A DNA stretch of 64,000 bases from Chitinophaga cymbidii (GTDB taxonomy: Bacteria > Bacteroidota > Bacteroidia > Chitinophagales > Chitinophagaceae), in assembly GCF_007992715.1 (NCBI RefSeq), contig NZ_BKAU01000005.1, forward strand, positions 744,001 through 808,000, read 5' to 3'. The notes beneath the pieces were generated by a model. The model had not been told where the DNA came from and searched no databases. It saw only the letters and a list, made by a program, of their open reading frames with translations. The position numbers and the translations under genes were made by a program. The number at the start of each line of letters is the position of its first letter. The stretch's first letter is position 1. Of this stretch, positions 25,401 through 33,073 are shown piece after piece.

Positions 25401-25583
25401 GATGCGGATGTTATGTTTTTTTGCCGCCACATGCCCGCGTACGATGCCTGCCAGCGTGTTGCGGTCGGTGATCGCGATCTCGCTGTAGCCATAGGCCGCT
25501 GCCTGCTCAACCAGTTCTTCAGGATGCGAAGCGCCCCGGAGAAAACTGAAATTGGTCGTTACCTGTAATTCGGTGTAGCGCAT
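22434..25583 (-). CDS. dnaE2: Error-prone DNA polymerase III alpha subunit DnaE2
   Basis: 1049 residues from Met 25583 (MRYTELQVTTNFSFLRGASH). The PHP domain covers about 5-260. The palm carries CQGRGSAANS at 341-350 and the paired Asp of PDIDVDF at 382-388, with the third Asp in FLKIDVLALG. The tau-binding helix region and beta-clamp parts are shortened as in DnaE2, and an OB fold ends the protein (VKVAGLVLVRQRPG). It does translesion synthesis with ImuA and ImuB in the mutasome. An upstream Met at 25682 would overlap the imuB gene, while this start leaves 7 bp. Confidence 0.93.
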   Translation of the reverse strand: MRYTELQVTTNFSFLRGASHPEELVEQAAAYGYSEIAITDRNTLAGIVRGHVAAKKHNIRIIPGCRLDLLDGPSLLAYPTNKEAYSRLSALLSAGNLRTEKGKCDLYKADVYQHAGGMKFIIIPPPSLTADFNFEPAFQETLKEYRHMLGNDLYLAASRSYQGDDTKKLFRLSQLAEALHIPLAATNDVHYHHPSRRELQDVLTCVREKCTIRNAGFRLHPNAERHLKPIDEMLRLFRRYPDAIRQTQEIVAACRFSLDSLQYVYPEEITTGGRTPQEELEFLTWKGARERLSRAMSKKAFAKIYKSIRHELKFINQMNYAAYFLTVHDIVRYARKEGILCQGRGSAANSTICYCLGITSVDPTKFDLLFERFISSARNEPPDIDVDFEHERREEVIQYIYQKYGRDRAAIVATVTQLHRKGAVRDVGKAMGLSVDTINHLSEAMWDFSEDWFDEARLIEQGLNPHDPILRKVLQLTGQLMGFPRQLGQHTGGFVITQGKLSDLCPILNARMEDRTCIEWNKDDIDALGFLKIDVLALGMLTCIRKAFDLIKQHYGRECTLANIPQDDPAVYEMVSHADTIGVFQIESRAQQAMLPRLRPKEFYDLVIEVAIVRPGPIQGDMVHPYLRRRDGLESVEYPSKELEKILFRTKGVPLFQEQAMQIAIDAAGFTPTEADELRRSMATFKGIGTVTKFEQKLIKGMTAKGYTEEFARRIFKQLEGFGSYGFPESHAVSFALLVYVSSWIKCYYPDVFATALLNSMPMGFYQPAQIVIDAKKHDVSFRQVDVNHSDWDNTLEEMSGKYHVVRLGFRQVKGLRQEDIVALLTTRPGSYTSIPAVRDAGVPHTALEKLADADAFRSMGLDRRKALWEVSALHDRPVAMFTGQSSESPAEKQITLPEMSTPEHVIQDYASISLSLKAHPVSFTREKLELLRIVPAARLSTMRDGEQVKVAGLVLVRQRPGTASGICFITIEDETGCANLVVFPNLFDKFRKEILQSRLLMVEGQLQREGEVIHVVVKRCYNLNGLLRQAMAASPEEDDVFYKGRNFK

Positions 25584-25590
25584 AATTTTT

Positions 25591-27174
25591 TTACGCAAAG
25601 AATCCATGAATGAACCAGCCGGTGGATCTGTCCGCGTCGTAGTGCCCTGACCGGAAGAGCCAGTAACGCCGGCCTTCTTCATCTTCCACGACGTAATAGT
25701 CCCGGTGCTGGCCTGCTTCCAGCCACCATTCCCGTTCGATGCGTTCGGGGCCGTCCGCCCGTTTTATCCGGTGCAGTGTGCCTTTGTAGCGGAACAGCAT
25801 GGGTGGATAATCCGGTATAGGCGCTGCTACTTCTACCGGCTCGGGCTTCGGCAGGAGTTGTACGGGCCGGGGATGGTCTTCCCGCCAGGCCGTGGTGGCT
25901 TTTTCAAGCAGGTCGGCGGTCTGCCGGACGGAACGTTCCGGCCAGTAATGTTCATCGGGTAAATAACGGCGGATGGCATGTGCGCCGACCCTATTGATCA
26001 GCCGGTCCACCAGTTCCGCCAGGCGTATGCTTTCCAGGCTGCAGCCACTGGTCCACAGGGTTTCCTGTTGCGCGGGCAGCTCTTCCGTTTTCGGTGCTTC
26101 CAGCACAAACAGCTCGATGCCGGGTCCGGGTCTGAGCGTTGCTATTTTATTTTCAAACAGCCTGAACAGATGTTGCGCATGATGGGATGCGCGGTTCGTA
26201 CCGATCGTAACCTGTTCGGTTCTTCCATCTATCCGGAAGCACTTCAGTAGGGCGGTACGAAGACCTTTCCCTTCCTGCTGAAGCCTTGCGCAGAGCGTTT
26301 CCAGCAATCGTTCCAGCGCGATCTCAATACCTGTGCGTGTCAATATCGGTTCGAGGCATGGCAACCGTTCTTCGTATGGCTGAACGGGTTCCAGCGGTTC
26401 TATCGCTTCCTCTTCATATCCCAGCGCCTGATCCAGCCGGAGCAGGATCTCCTGCCCGAAACGCCGCCGCAGGGCATGGCGCGGCATGGAGATAAAGTTG
26501 CTGATCCTGTAAAGGCCGAGCTTTTGCAACCGCTCTACAATACCTGCTTCCAGTCGAAGCGCGGCGGGTGGCAATGGCAGCAATGCTTCCAGCTGTCCGC
26601 CATTGGAGATGACCGGCACAGGCTGAGGCAGGTTAGAGATAACCGGCGCAGATTGTGACAGCGATGCCTGCGGCTGTCCACTGCCGGGGGAAACAGGCGC
26701 CACCTGCCCATATCGCGTCACCGCCCATGCCGTACCAATGGTATCGGCCATGGCTGCACGAACATCGTAGCCGTATGCGCGCAGCCGTGTTACGATCTCT
26801 TTGAGATAAGGCTCTTCGCCGCCCCAGAGATGCGCGCATCCGCTTGCATCGAGGATCAATCCATCCGGTTGGTCTATGGCTACAACAGGTGTATACCGGA
26901 TGCACCATTTGCCGAGCGCTTTCAACAACCTTCCGGCCATGCCGGGTTTTTCATCAAATACCTGCAAACCTGCAACGGCCGCCTTTGCATCCGCTACTAC
27001 CATGCCTGTACTGATCCCTTCTTCCTGCGCGGCAGCGCTAGCGGCGGTGATCACCATCCGCCCGTGTTCCGGCGCCGCTACCACAAAGGGCTGTTCTTTC
27101 AGCGCCGGCTGGCGGATGATCATCCAGTCCGTTATCAAATGACGGAACCATATCGTAACAAAACGCCTGCACAT
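25591..27174 (-). CDS. imuB: ImuB-type Y-family polymerase-like protein
   Basis: 527 residues. It has the Y-family layout: RFVTIWFRHLITDWMIIRQP at the start, palm strand LILDASGCAHLWGGE at about 100-115, fingers and little-finger segments after. Catalytic acidic residues of active Y polymerases are missing at the first palm motif (VTIWF in place of VDxDAFF), as in ImuB. ImuB is a hub that binds the sliding clamp, ImuA and DnaE2. A C-terminal basic end (RYWLFRSGHYDADRSTGWF) is present. Downstream of imuA by 1 bp and upstream of dnaE2 by 7 bp. Confidence 0.92.
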   Translation of the reverse strand: MCRRFVTIWFRHLITDWMIIRQPALKEQPFVVAAPEHGRMVITAASAAAQEEGISTGMVVADAKAAVAGLQVFDEKPGMAGRLLKALGKWCIRYTPVVAIDQPDGLILDASGCAHLWGGEEPYLKEIVTRLRAYGYDVRAAMADTIGTAWAVTRYGQVAPVSPGSGQPQASLSQSAPVISNLPQPVPVISNGGQLEALLPLPPAALRLEAGIVERLQKLGLYRISNFISMPRHALRRRFGQEILLRLDQALGYEEEAIEPLEPVQPYEERLPCLEPILTRTGIEIALERLLETLCARLQQEGKGLRTALLKCFRIDGRTEQVTIGTNRASHHAQHLFRLFENKIATLRPGPGIELFVLEAPKTEELPAQQETLWTSGCSLESIRLAELVDRLINRVGAHAIRRYLPDEHYWPERSVRQTADLLEKATTAWREDHPRPVQLLPKPEPVEVAAPIPDYPPMLFRYKGTLHRIKRADGPERIEREWWLEAGQHRDYYVVEDEEGRRYWLFRSGHYDADRSTGWFIHGFFA

Positions 27175-27175
27175 A

Positions 27176-27907
27176 TCAACCTGTTTTCCGTATGACCGCT
27201 CCGTGTTTTACTATTTTTTCATCCACCGTTCTGAACTGCCCGGCAGCCCATTCCAGTTGCCAAACGCCCGGCTTGCCATTACGGGCTTTCAGCAGCTCTA
27301 CTTTCCAGCGCGGGAAACCTACGCCGGGCATGTCGTCCACAGGTTCGCTCGCTATGGGCGTGATCCGCCAACGGGCGATGCAGGCGATGGCATTGCGGTC
27401 GCGGGGCTGATGGCGGAGCATAAACCCGGTCACCCTGCTTTGTTCCACCGCCAGCTGGAACCGCCGCGATGATGTAAGGCTGATGTCCCTGATCTCGCCG
27501 ATGACGGCCGCCAGCCCCTCACATTTCAATGCTTCCTCCATGGCCCATAGCACATCTTTCTCCCGCTCAAGATCAATAAAAATGATCCGGTCCGGCGACA
27601 CACCGAAAGTGCTCAATGCAGGCGGGAATACTGTTCGTGATGCGCTGATCCATACGCAAACGCCGCCCTGCCGCATGAGCGAAGCCAGCAGGCCGGCAAT
27701 AAAGCCGCCGGTAGCCGCTGTATGCTCTGTGGTATCGCTTAAAAATTCATGCATCGCCCCAACAGGAAAAACCGCATTCGGAAACGCCGCCACTACTGGT
27801 CCCAAACCCACATCCACCGGATGGGCGGACGGCGGGCTGTATCCTTGCAGCAGAAGAAGGTCTTTCTGCAATTGCTCAATGATCTCTCTTTTCTTCGCTG
27901 CCTGCAT
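27176..27907 (-). CDS. imuA: ImuA-like RecA-fold protein
   Basis: 243 residues from ATG 27907 (MQAAKKREIIEQLQ). A RecA-like fold with the GAMHEFL segment typical of ImuA (ImuA2 group), then GFIAGLLASLMRQGG, CVWISAS and the IIFIDLEREKDVLWAMEEAL stretch. There is no clear Walker A P-loop, as is usual for ImuA. It is a cofactor of the ImuB/DnaE2 mutasome; the three genes are read as one operon. A TTG at 27919 could add four residues, but that codon lies inside the operator palindrome. Confidence 0.88.
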   Translation of the reverse strand: MQAAKKREIIEQLQKDLLLLQGYSPPSAHPVDVGLGPVVAAFPNAVFPVGAMHEFLSDTTEHTAATGGFIAGLLASLMRQGGVCVWISASRTVFPPALSTFGVSPDRIIFIDLEREKDVLWAMEEALKCEGLAAVIGEIRDISLTSSRRFQLAVEQSRVTGFMLRHQPRDRNAIACIARWRITPIASEPVDDMPGVGFPRWKVELLKARNGKPGVWQLEWAAGQFRTVDEKIVKHGAVIRKTG

Positions 27908-27914
27908 GCCTGAT

Positions 27915-27961
27915 GTCAAACTAATATTTTTAGCAAGTTATACTAAAAATATTAGTTTGAC
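27915..27961. promoter_or_regulatory. Perfect 19-bp inverted repeat over the imuA promoter
   Basis: Left arm GTCAAACTAATATTTTTAG at 27915-27933, right arm its exact complement at 27943-27961, spacer of 9 bp. On the minus strand the spacer reads TATAACTTG, close to a -7 box, and CAAA at 27961-27964 (TTTG on the minus strand) stands 18 nt before it like a -33 box. Each arm also has a shorter internal CTAA-TTAG symmetry. A repressor on both arms would cover the promoter, as a LexA-type damage repressor would. No T tract follows, so a terminator is unlikely. Confidence 0.75.
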
Positions 27962-27974
27962 AAATCTGGAATCA

Positions 27975-30545
27975 TTACTGAACGATCAACTTTTTCCTGA
28001 CGGCGGTTGCTTTCCCTTTCAGTTCTATGATATAAAGGCCGGTAGGCAAATGATAACCAACGGAAGTATCGTTATTCACCCATTCTGTTTTCACCTGTTT
28101 TCCCTGCATGTCATAAATAGTCAGCCGGAACATTTCTTCGCCTGTAAACCCGGAAAGATTGATCCGGAATGTTCCGTTGATGGCCGGATTGGGGAAAATG
28201 TTCATGGTAAGCGAAGGCTGCATGCCGGGTTTTACAAAACTTTGTTCGTTAAGTAACAACGAAACGGTGGTGGCTTCCAGCTGCCATTGCGCGCTCCACC
28301 AGCCGTCCTGCGCATTGGCATATTGCGCGGAGCCGGTCTGGTTTTCCACATGGATGATATGACCGGTTTGCCACCTGTTGCGGAGCCGCTGCCATACGCC
28401 GTCCGCCTGTTCCTGTGACCATTGTGCGCTCCACCAGTCCTCCCCGGCTGCGGTACATTGCACGGAGCCGGTCTGGTTTTCGATGTGCATGTATTCGCCG
28501 GTGCCCACATTGCGCAGCAGGAAATATTGGGCGGTGACGGGCACTTTTTCCCATTTGTAATTATTGTTGGCTACACTTGTACCGTAGCCGGTGTTGCCGC
28601 CCGCATCGTAGAGGTAAGTGCCTTTCCATCTGTTTTTGATCGTGACATAATTTCCCGTACCGGGATTGGTGGGCTGGCTGCCATACCATGTGCCATTCAT
28701 ATACCATCCGTTTTCATCCCGGTTCAGGTCAGCCGTCTGGTTGCCGCCGTCGTTGAAGATGAGGTTGGTGGATGTTATATTGACGAAGGTGTGGCTATAC
28801 CATCCATCGCCATCGTCCTGCATGGCTACGCCGGGCCATGTGCCGTCCGCCAGCGTGCCTGAAGGTTGTGCGTTCCACCAGTATATGCGGATGTTGCTGC
28901 CCCAGGGAGCGGGCTTGTAAAAATGCACGGTGAAGCTGGTAAGGGGTGTTGCCTGTATAGCGGAAACGGCGGTCTTTTGTCCGTCTGCCGTGGTAACGGT
29001 GATGTTGGCTGTTCCCGGTGTTATCGCCGTCACCAGTCCGCTGGCATTCACGGTGGCGACGGAGGTATTGCTTGATGACCAACTGACTGACTGGTTCGTG
29101 GCGTTGGAAGGAGCGATCGTGGCGGTCAGCTGCAAGGTTTGTCCCGCGTGAACGGAGGCGTTGGCGGGAGCAACGCTCACACCGGTTACGGGCACCGGCG
29201 CCACGTTCGCATTGGTGAGCACCAGGTATCCGAAGCCGTTCAGTGAACGGGTGGCGCCGGCCACGAGGTTCACGTCTGTTCCGTCAAATGCATTTGTGTA
29301 AGCGCCTGCCAGTGCGGCGGGTATCACGTAAGTGGACGTGCCGCTGCGGAGATTCGCGATCACCACTACTTTTTCACTGCCGGCGGTTTTGGTAAATGCG
29401 CAAACGTTGGTATTCGAATAGTTGGTCATCGTGCCGCGGCGGATGGCCGTGCTGCTGTTCCTGAACTGTAGTATGTCCGTGAAATCCGCGGCGGCGGAGG
29501 GATTAGTGTTCCAGTTGATCTTGACGGAAGTGTAAGGCCATGGGATGGTCCGGTTGAAATCGACTTCCTGTCCGCTCGTCAGAAAAGGCGCTCCGCGCAT
29601 GTAAGCAGACACCAGAAAATTAACCACCACGCCGTTATGCCCGCCGAACACCTGTAGCGGTGTTTCATTGCCTTCGGTATCGTGGTTCGCGGTGTACCTG
29701 ATCACCTGCTGGCTGCTGTTGGCATGCACATATTCCGTGTCTGTAGTGGTTTGTATCTGCGCTACGGAAGTGCCGTTGCGAATGGGTTTCAGCGCATCGT
29801 AATACCATTTGTCACCAAAGGTGAAATCAAAACCCGCCGTGAAATTCTCCTGCCGGTCGCCTTCCGCGAAGAGCAGGAGCTGGCGGCCGCTGATGCTTCG
29901 GAGGTTGCCGATCACCTGCGTCCAGAAATTCAGCGGAGGATTGTTGGCGTAATCGCAGCGGAACCCGTCGATGTTCGCGGTGAATATCCAGTACCGCATC
30001 GCGTTGATCATTTCGGTGCGCACGGCGGTGTTGTTCAGGTCGAGTGCGGCAACGTCGGGGAAGGGGTTCAGCGGTTGTATCACACCGTTGCCGTCGCGGA
30101 TATATCTTTCGGGATGCTGGGTGATCCAGGGATGGTCCCAGGAGGTCTGGTTCACCACCCAGTCCATGATAACGGCCATGCCGCGGCTGTGCGCTTCGTC
30201 TACCAGTGTGCGGAGATCGGCGAGGGTGCCGTATTCTGTCGCCACCGCCCTGAAGTCTTTGATGCAATACGGTGAGATCGAGCTGCGTGCATCCTGACCA
30301 ACAGGGTGGATGGGCATGAGGTAGACCACGTTGATGCCGAGCGCCTGTATCGCATCCAGCCGCGCTGTTACGCCGGCGAGGTTACCGGCTGCGCTGTATG
30401 GCCGGATGTGCACCTGGTAGATGTTCACATCGCGCGGGTCCGGGACGTTCGCGAAGGGTGTGCCGTACTGGGGCGGGTCTTGTGATTGCCCGGTAAAGGG
30501 CAACAGGAGGACCATCCATAAGATGAGTAATGGAAGCTTTTTCAT
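27975..30545 (-). CDS. Secreted GH13 alpha-amylase with Big_2, starch-binding and T9SS domains
   Basis: 856 residues. Signal peptide ends near GQSQ. The GH13 barrel spans about 30-400 with the catalytic Asp198 (DGFRCDY), Glu228 (LLFAEGD) and Asp289 (TANHDT). A Big_2 immunoglobulin-like domain follows (VTGVSVAPANASVHAGQTLQ), then a starch-binding module of the CBM26 type (FTVHFYKPAPWGSNIRIYWW), a trefoil-like repeat region with two copies of HxENQTGSxQ and WWSAQW, and a C-terminal T9SS sorting domain (MNIFPNPAINGTF to KKLIVQ). So it is exported by type IX secretion and cuts starch at or outside the cell surface. Confidence 0.93.
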   Translation of the reverse strand: MKKLPLLILWMVLLLPFTGQSQDPPQYGTPFANVPDPRDVNIYQVHIRPYSAAGNLAGVTARLDAIQALGINVVYLMPIHPVGQDARSSISPYCIKDFRAVATEYGTLADLRTLVDEAHSRGMAVIMDWVVNQTSWDHPWITQHPERYIRDGNGVIQPLNPFPDVAALDLNNTAVRTEMINAMRYWIFTANIDGFRCDYANNPPLNFWTQVIGNLRSISGRQLLLFAEGDRQENFTAGFDFTFGDKWYYDALKPIRNGTSVAQIQTTTDTEYVHANSSQQVIRYTANHDTEGNETPLQVFGGHNGVVVNFLVSAYMRGAPFLTSGQEVDFNRTIPWPYTSVKINWNTNPSAAADFTDILQFRNSSTAIRRGTMTNYSNTNVCAFTKTAGSEKVVVIANLRSGTSTYVIPAALAGAYTNAFDGTDVNLVAGATRSLNGFGYLVLTNANVAPVPVTGVSVAPANASVHAGQTLQLTATIAPSNATNQSVSWSSSNTSVATVNASGLVTAITPGTANITVTTADGQKTAVSAIQATPLTSFTVHFYKPAPWGSNIRIYWWNAQPSGTLADGTWPGVAMQDDGDGWYSHTFVNITSTNLIFNDGGNQTADLNRDENGWYMNGTWYGSQPTNPGTGNYVTIKNRWKGTYLYDAGGNTGYGTSVANNNYKWEKVPVTAQYFLLRNVGTGEYMHIENQTGSVQCTAAGEDWWSAQWSQEQADGVWQRLRNRWQTGHIIHVENQTGSAQYANAQDGWWSAQWQLEATTVSLLLNEQSFVKPGMQPSLTMNIFPNPAINGTFRINLSGFTGEEMFRLTIYDMQGKQVKTEWVNNDTSVGYHLPTGLYIIELKGKATAVRKKLIVQ

Positions 30546-30573
30546 GTGGAATGTATTGAAGGTTAAGACAAGG

Positions 30574-31965
30574 CTATTCTTTCAGTATGTAATATGTGTA
30601 AGGTGAAAGGGTGATCGTTGTGCCGAGGGTGGTGGCTGCTCCGTTCATGATATTCGTCCAAGCCGTGTTTTGTAAGGGTGCCGGGATGGTGTAGCTGACC
30701 GCCTGGTTGCGCAGGTTCGCGATGATATATACCCGTTCTCCGTTCAACTCTTTCGTGAACGCACACACGTCCGTGGTGCTGTACGAAACGAGCTGTCCTT
30801 TCCGGATGGCGGCACTGCTGTTCCGGAAAGCAATGACCTTTTTATATTCCTCCGTGATCTCCGGGTGTATGCCCCAGTTGATCTTCGTGGAGGTGAACGG
30901 AAAGGTGAGCCGCACCGGCGTACCGGCTTCCTGGCCGTTGTAGATCATGGGTACCCCTTTCATGTAACATGCGACCACAAAGGCGGCCATCGATCCCTGC
31001 TCTCCGCCGAAAAGCTCCAGCGGCGTGCCTTCCGCGCCGTTTACATCGTGATTTGTAATGTAGCGCACTACGTGTTGCGTGGAAGAAATGGCTTCGTAGT
31101 CGGTCGTGTTCTGTTCGTCGATGGACTGTACGGAGCGGTTATCGTGGTATATTGCCTTGAGGGTGTTGAAGAAACCGAAACCAAAGCTGTAATCGAATCC
31201 GGCGGAGAAGTTAGCGGCGCGGCTTCCTTCCGCCAGCAGGATGAGCTTGCGTTGCGGGATCTTCCGCAGGGTATCGATCGCCTGTTTCCAGAAATCAACT
31301 GGCGGGCCGTCTGTATAATCGCAGCGGAATCCGTCGATGTTCGCGGTGAGCACCCAGTATCTCATCGCCTTGATCATGGCCTGCCGCATGGCGGCATTGC
31401 TGAAGTTGAGCTGCGCGACATCATTCCAGCCCATACCGGGCGGGCTCACAACGTTCCCTCCATTGTCCTGCATGTACCAGTCCTTGTGATCAGCCATCCA
31501 CACATGGTCCCAGGCAGTATGGTTCGCCACCCAGTCCATGATCACGCTCATATCCCGGTCGTGCGCTTCTTCCACCAGCTTGCGCAGATCGGCAAGGGTG
31601 CCGAACTCGGGGTTCACGGCGGTATGGTCTTTAATGGAATAGGGGGAGTTGATGCCGTTCAGTACACCGACGGGATGCAGGGGCATCAGGTAGATGACGT
31701 TCGCGCCGAGCGCTTTGATGGAATCCAGCCGGTTGATGACGCCGGCGAAGTCACCGGCGGCGCTGAACACGCGCATGTTCACCTGGTAGATGACGGCGTC
31801 CGGCCTGTCCGGCACATTGTTGAACGGCGTGCCGTACTGCGTGACCGCGGCGATGCTGTCTGATGGAACGGGCGGCGGGGTGAAGGGTGGAATGGTTTCC
31901 TTGCTTCCGCAGCTCATCATCATCCAGGTAAAGAGCATTGACAATATATGCATCACTGGTTTCAT
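30574..31965 (-). CDS. GH13 alpha-amylase, lipoprotein paralogue
   Basis: 463 residues from Met 31965, with a lipobox at Cys19 (FTWMMMSC). The GH13 catalytic residues are in place: Asp216 (DGFRCDY), Glu246 (LLAEGSR) and Asp307 (TNHDV). It is close to the catalytic domain of the next gene but ends without Big_2, starch-binding or sorting domains, so it is probably a surface or periplasmic lipoprotein. Its ATG overlaps the stop of the SusE gene (TAATG), strong evidence for translational coupling. A longer frame up to 32202 lacks any signal sequence and covers SusE, so it is rejected. Confidence 0.93.
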   Translation of the reverse strand: MKPVMHILSMLFTWMMMSCGSKETIPPFTPPPVPSDSIAAVTQYGTPFNNVPDRPDAVIYQVNMRVFSAAGDFAGVINRLDSIKALGANVIYLMPLHPVGVLNGINSPYSIKDHTAVNPEFGTLADLRKLVEEAHDRDMSVIMDWVANHTAWDHVWMADHKDWYMQDNGGNVVSPPGMGWNDVAQLNFSNAAMRQAMIKAMRYWVLTANIDGFRCDYTDGPPVDFWKQAIDTLRKIPQRKLILLAEGSRAANFSAGFDYSFGFGFFNTLKAIYHDNRSVQSIDEQNTTDYEAISSTQHVVRYITNHDVNGAEGTPLELFGGEQGSMAAFVVACYMKGVPMIYNGQEAGTPVRLTFPFTSTKINWGIHPEITEEYKKVIAFRNSSAAIRKGQLVSYSTTDVCAFTKELNGERVYIIANLRNQAVSYTIPAPLQNTAWTNIMNGAATTLGTTITLSPYTYYILKE

Positions 31966-33050
31966 TAGTTTTTGGTCAAGGTGTAAGTGTACTGTTGCGA
32001 AATGTGCAGGTCCAGCGTAATGGTGTAATTCCCGGATGAGGGAACGGAGAGGTTCCAGAGGTCTGGCGTATACCCGAGCAGGGGGTGGTCCGCATACACC
32101 AGCTTGCCGGTGGCGGGGTCCATCCCGAAGTCGATCGCCCATGCGTTGTTCGCCCTGAACTTGAAGGAGCCGCCGGCCTGCATGTCGCAGGTGAGCGTCC
32201 ACGTCTGCGTGTCCGGATCATAGGCCATTTGCGTATCTGTATCCCATCCGCCGGGCGTGGCGTCGCCGATGATGCTCCAGCTGGTTTTGGTGGCGGTCCA
32301 TTTGTTATTGTTCAGGTCTGCCGTCAGCTGGTAATAACCGCCGTCCGGCACGCTCAGGCCCGCCGCGAGGCCGTCGGTGCTGAAGGTGCCGTTGCCGCCG
32401 TCGCCATAATTGGTATGGTCCCAGTCCGGCGCATTGGTATATTTGAAATACTGCGCGCCGCTTCCCGGCATGTATACATATCCTTCGTACAGACCCGGTT
32501 TGCCTTCCACGGGATTGAGGAGGGGCGCGGCGGCGGGGTTCCAGCCCTGGTAATCGCCGGGGATGTACAGGCTCAGGCTGTAGGTGGTGACTTCCAGCAG
32601 CAGCGTGTTGCTGTAAACGGGCTTTATCGTAGAGGCGGTGCCGTTATTTTGCAGTACTTCCGCTTTGATGCGCACCGCTATATCGCTGGGCGTTCCGGCG
32701 GCGAGGCCCATGGCATTGAGCATGTTGTTGAGGTCTTTGCCGATGAAGGCGTAGCCGGTTTTGCCGGCGCCGGCCGAGAAGCTTTTGGCGTTGCTCCAGC
32801 TGTTGGCGGTATCCACGGCCAGTTGCAGGGTGTACTGCACTGCGGGTTTCTCCCCGAAATCGGCCGCATCCCAGCTAAAGCTGACCGCTTCCTTCTCTTC
32901 ATCGGCCTGTGCCAGTACAATTGCGGCGGAAGAAGCGGATAGCGCGTTGCCGTTAAAGCTTCCGTCTTTCACCTGGTAAACATCTCCTTCTTTCTTGCAG
33001 GACATGGCCAGCAGCAGAAGACAAATAATATATGAGATCGCTTGACGCAT
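31965..33050 (-). CDS. SusE-type starch-binding outer-membrane lipoprotein
   Basis: 361 residues with a lipoprotein signal (LLLLAMSC). The N-terminal SusE Ig-like domain (FGEKPAVQYTLQLAVD) is followed by two carbohydrate-binding modules: one with LYIPGDYQGWNPA and one with SIIGDATPGGWDTDTQM. Those GDxxxGW motifs are typical of SusE/SusF starch-binding modules on the cell surface. It sits between SusD and the amylase lipoprotein in a starch locus, overlapping the latter by 1 bp. Function by family; binding was not tested. Confidence 0.92.
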   Translation of the reverse strand: MRQAISYIICLLLLAMSCKKEGDVYQVKDGSFNGNALSASSAAIVLAQADEEKEAVSFSWDAADFGEKPAVQYTLQLAVDTANSWSNAKSFSAGAGKTGYAFIGKDLNNMLNAMGLAAGTPSDIAVRIKAEVLQNNGTASTIKPVYSNTLLLEVTTYSLSLYIPGDYQGWNPAAAPLLNPVEGKPGLYEGYVYMPGSGAQYFKYTNAPDWDHTNYGDGGNGTFSTDGLAAGLSVPDGGYYQLTADLNNNKWTATKTSWSIIGDATPGGWDTDTQMAYDPDTQTWTLTCDMQAGGSFKFRANNAWAIDFGMDPATGKLVYADHPLLGYTPDLWNLSVPSSGNYTITLDLHISQQYTYTLTKN

Positions 33051-33073
33051 ATGTTCAGTTTAAGATGAATGGA

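Noticed and set aside
25584..25682. Longer start for DnaE2
   Set aside because: It would overlap the imuB coding region and adds 33 residues before the conserved start MRYTELQ of the PHP domain.
27915..27961. Terminator of the amylase operon
   Set aside because: The stem has no T run on the minus strand after it and it covers the imuA promoter; an operator is the better reading.
31966..32202. N-terminal extension of the second amylase
   Set aside because: No signal peptide, runs through the SusE gene, and the internal Met gives a proper lipoprotein signal with a TAATG overlap.
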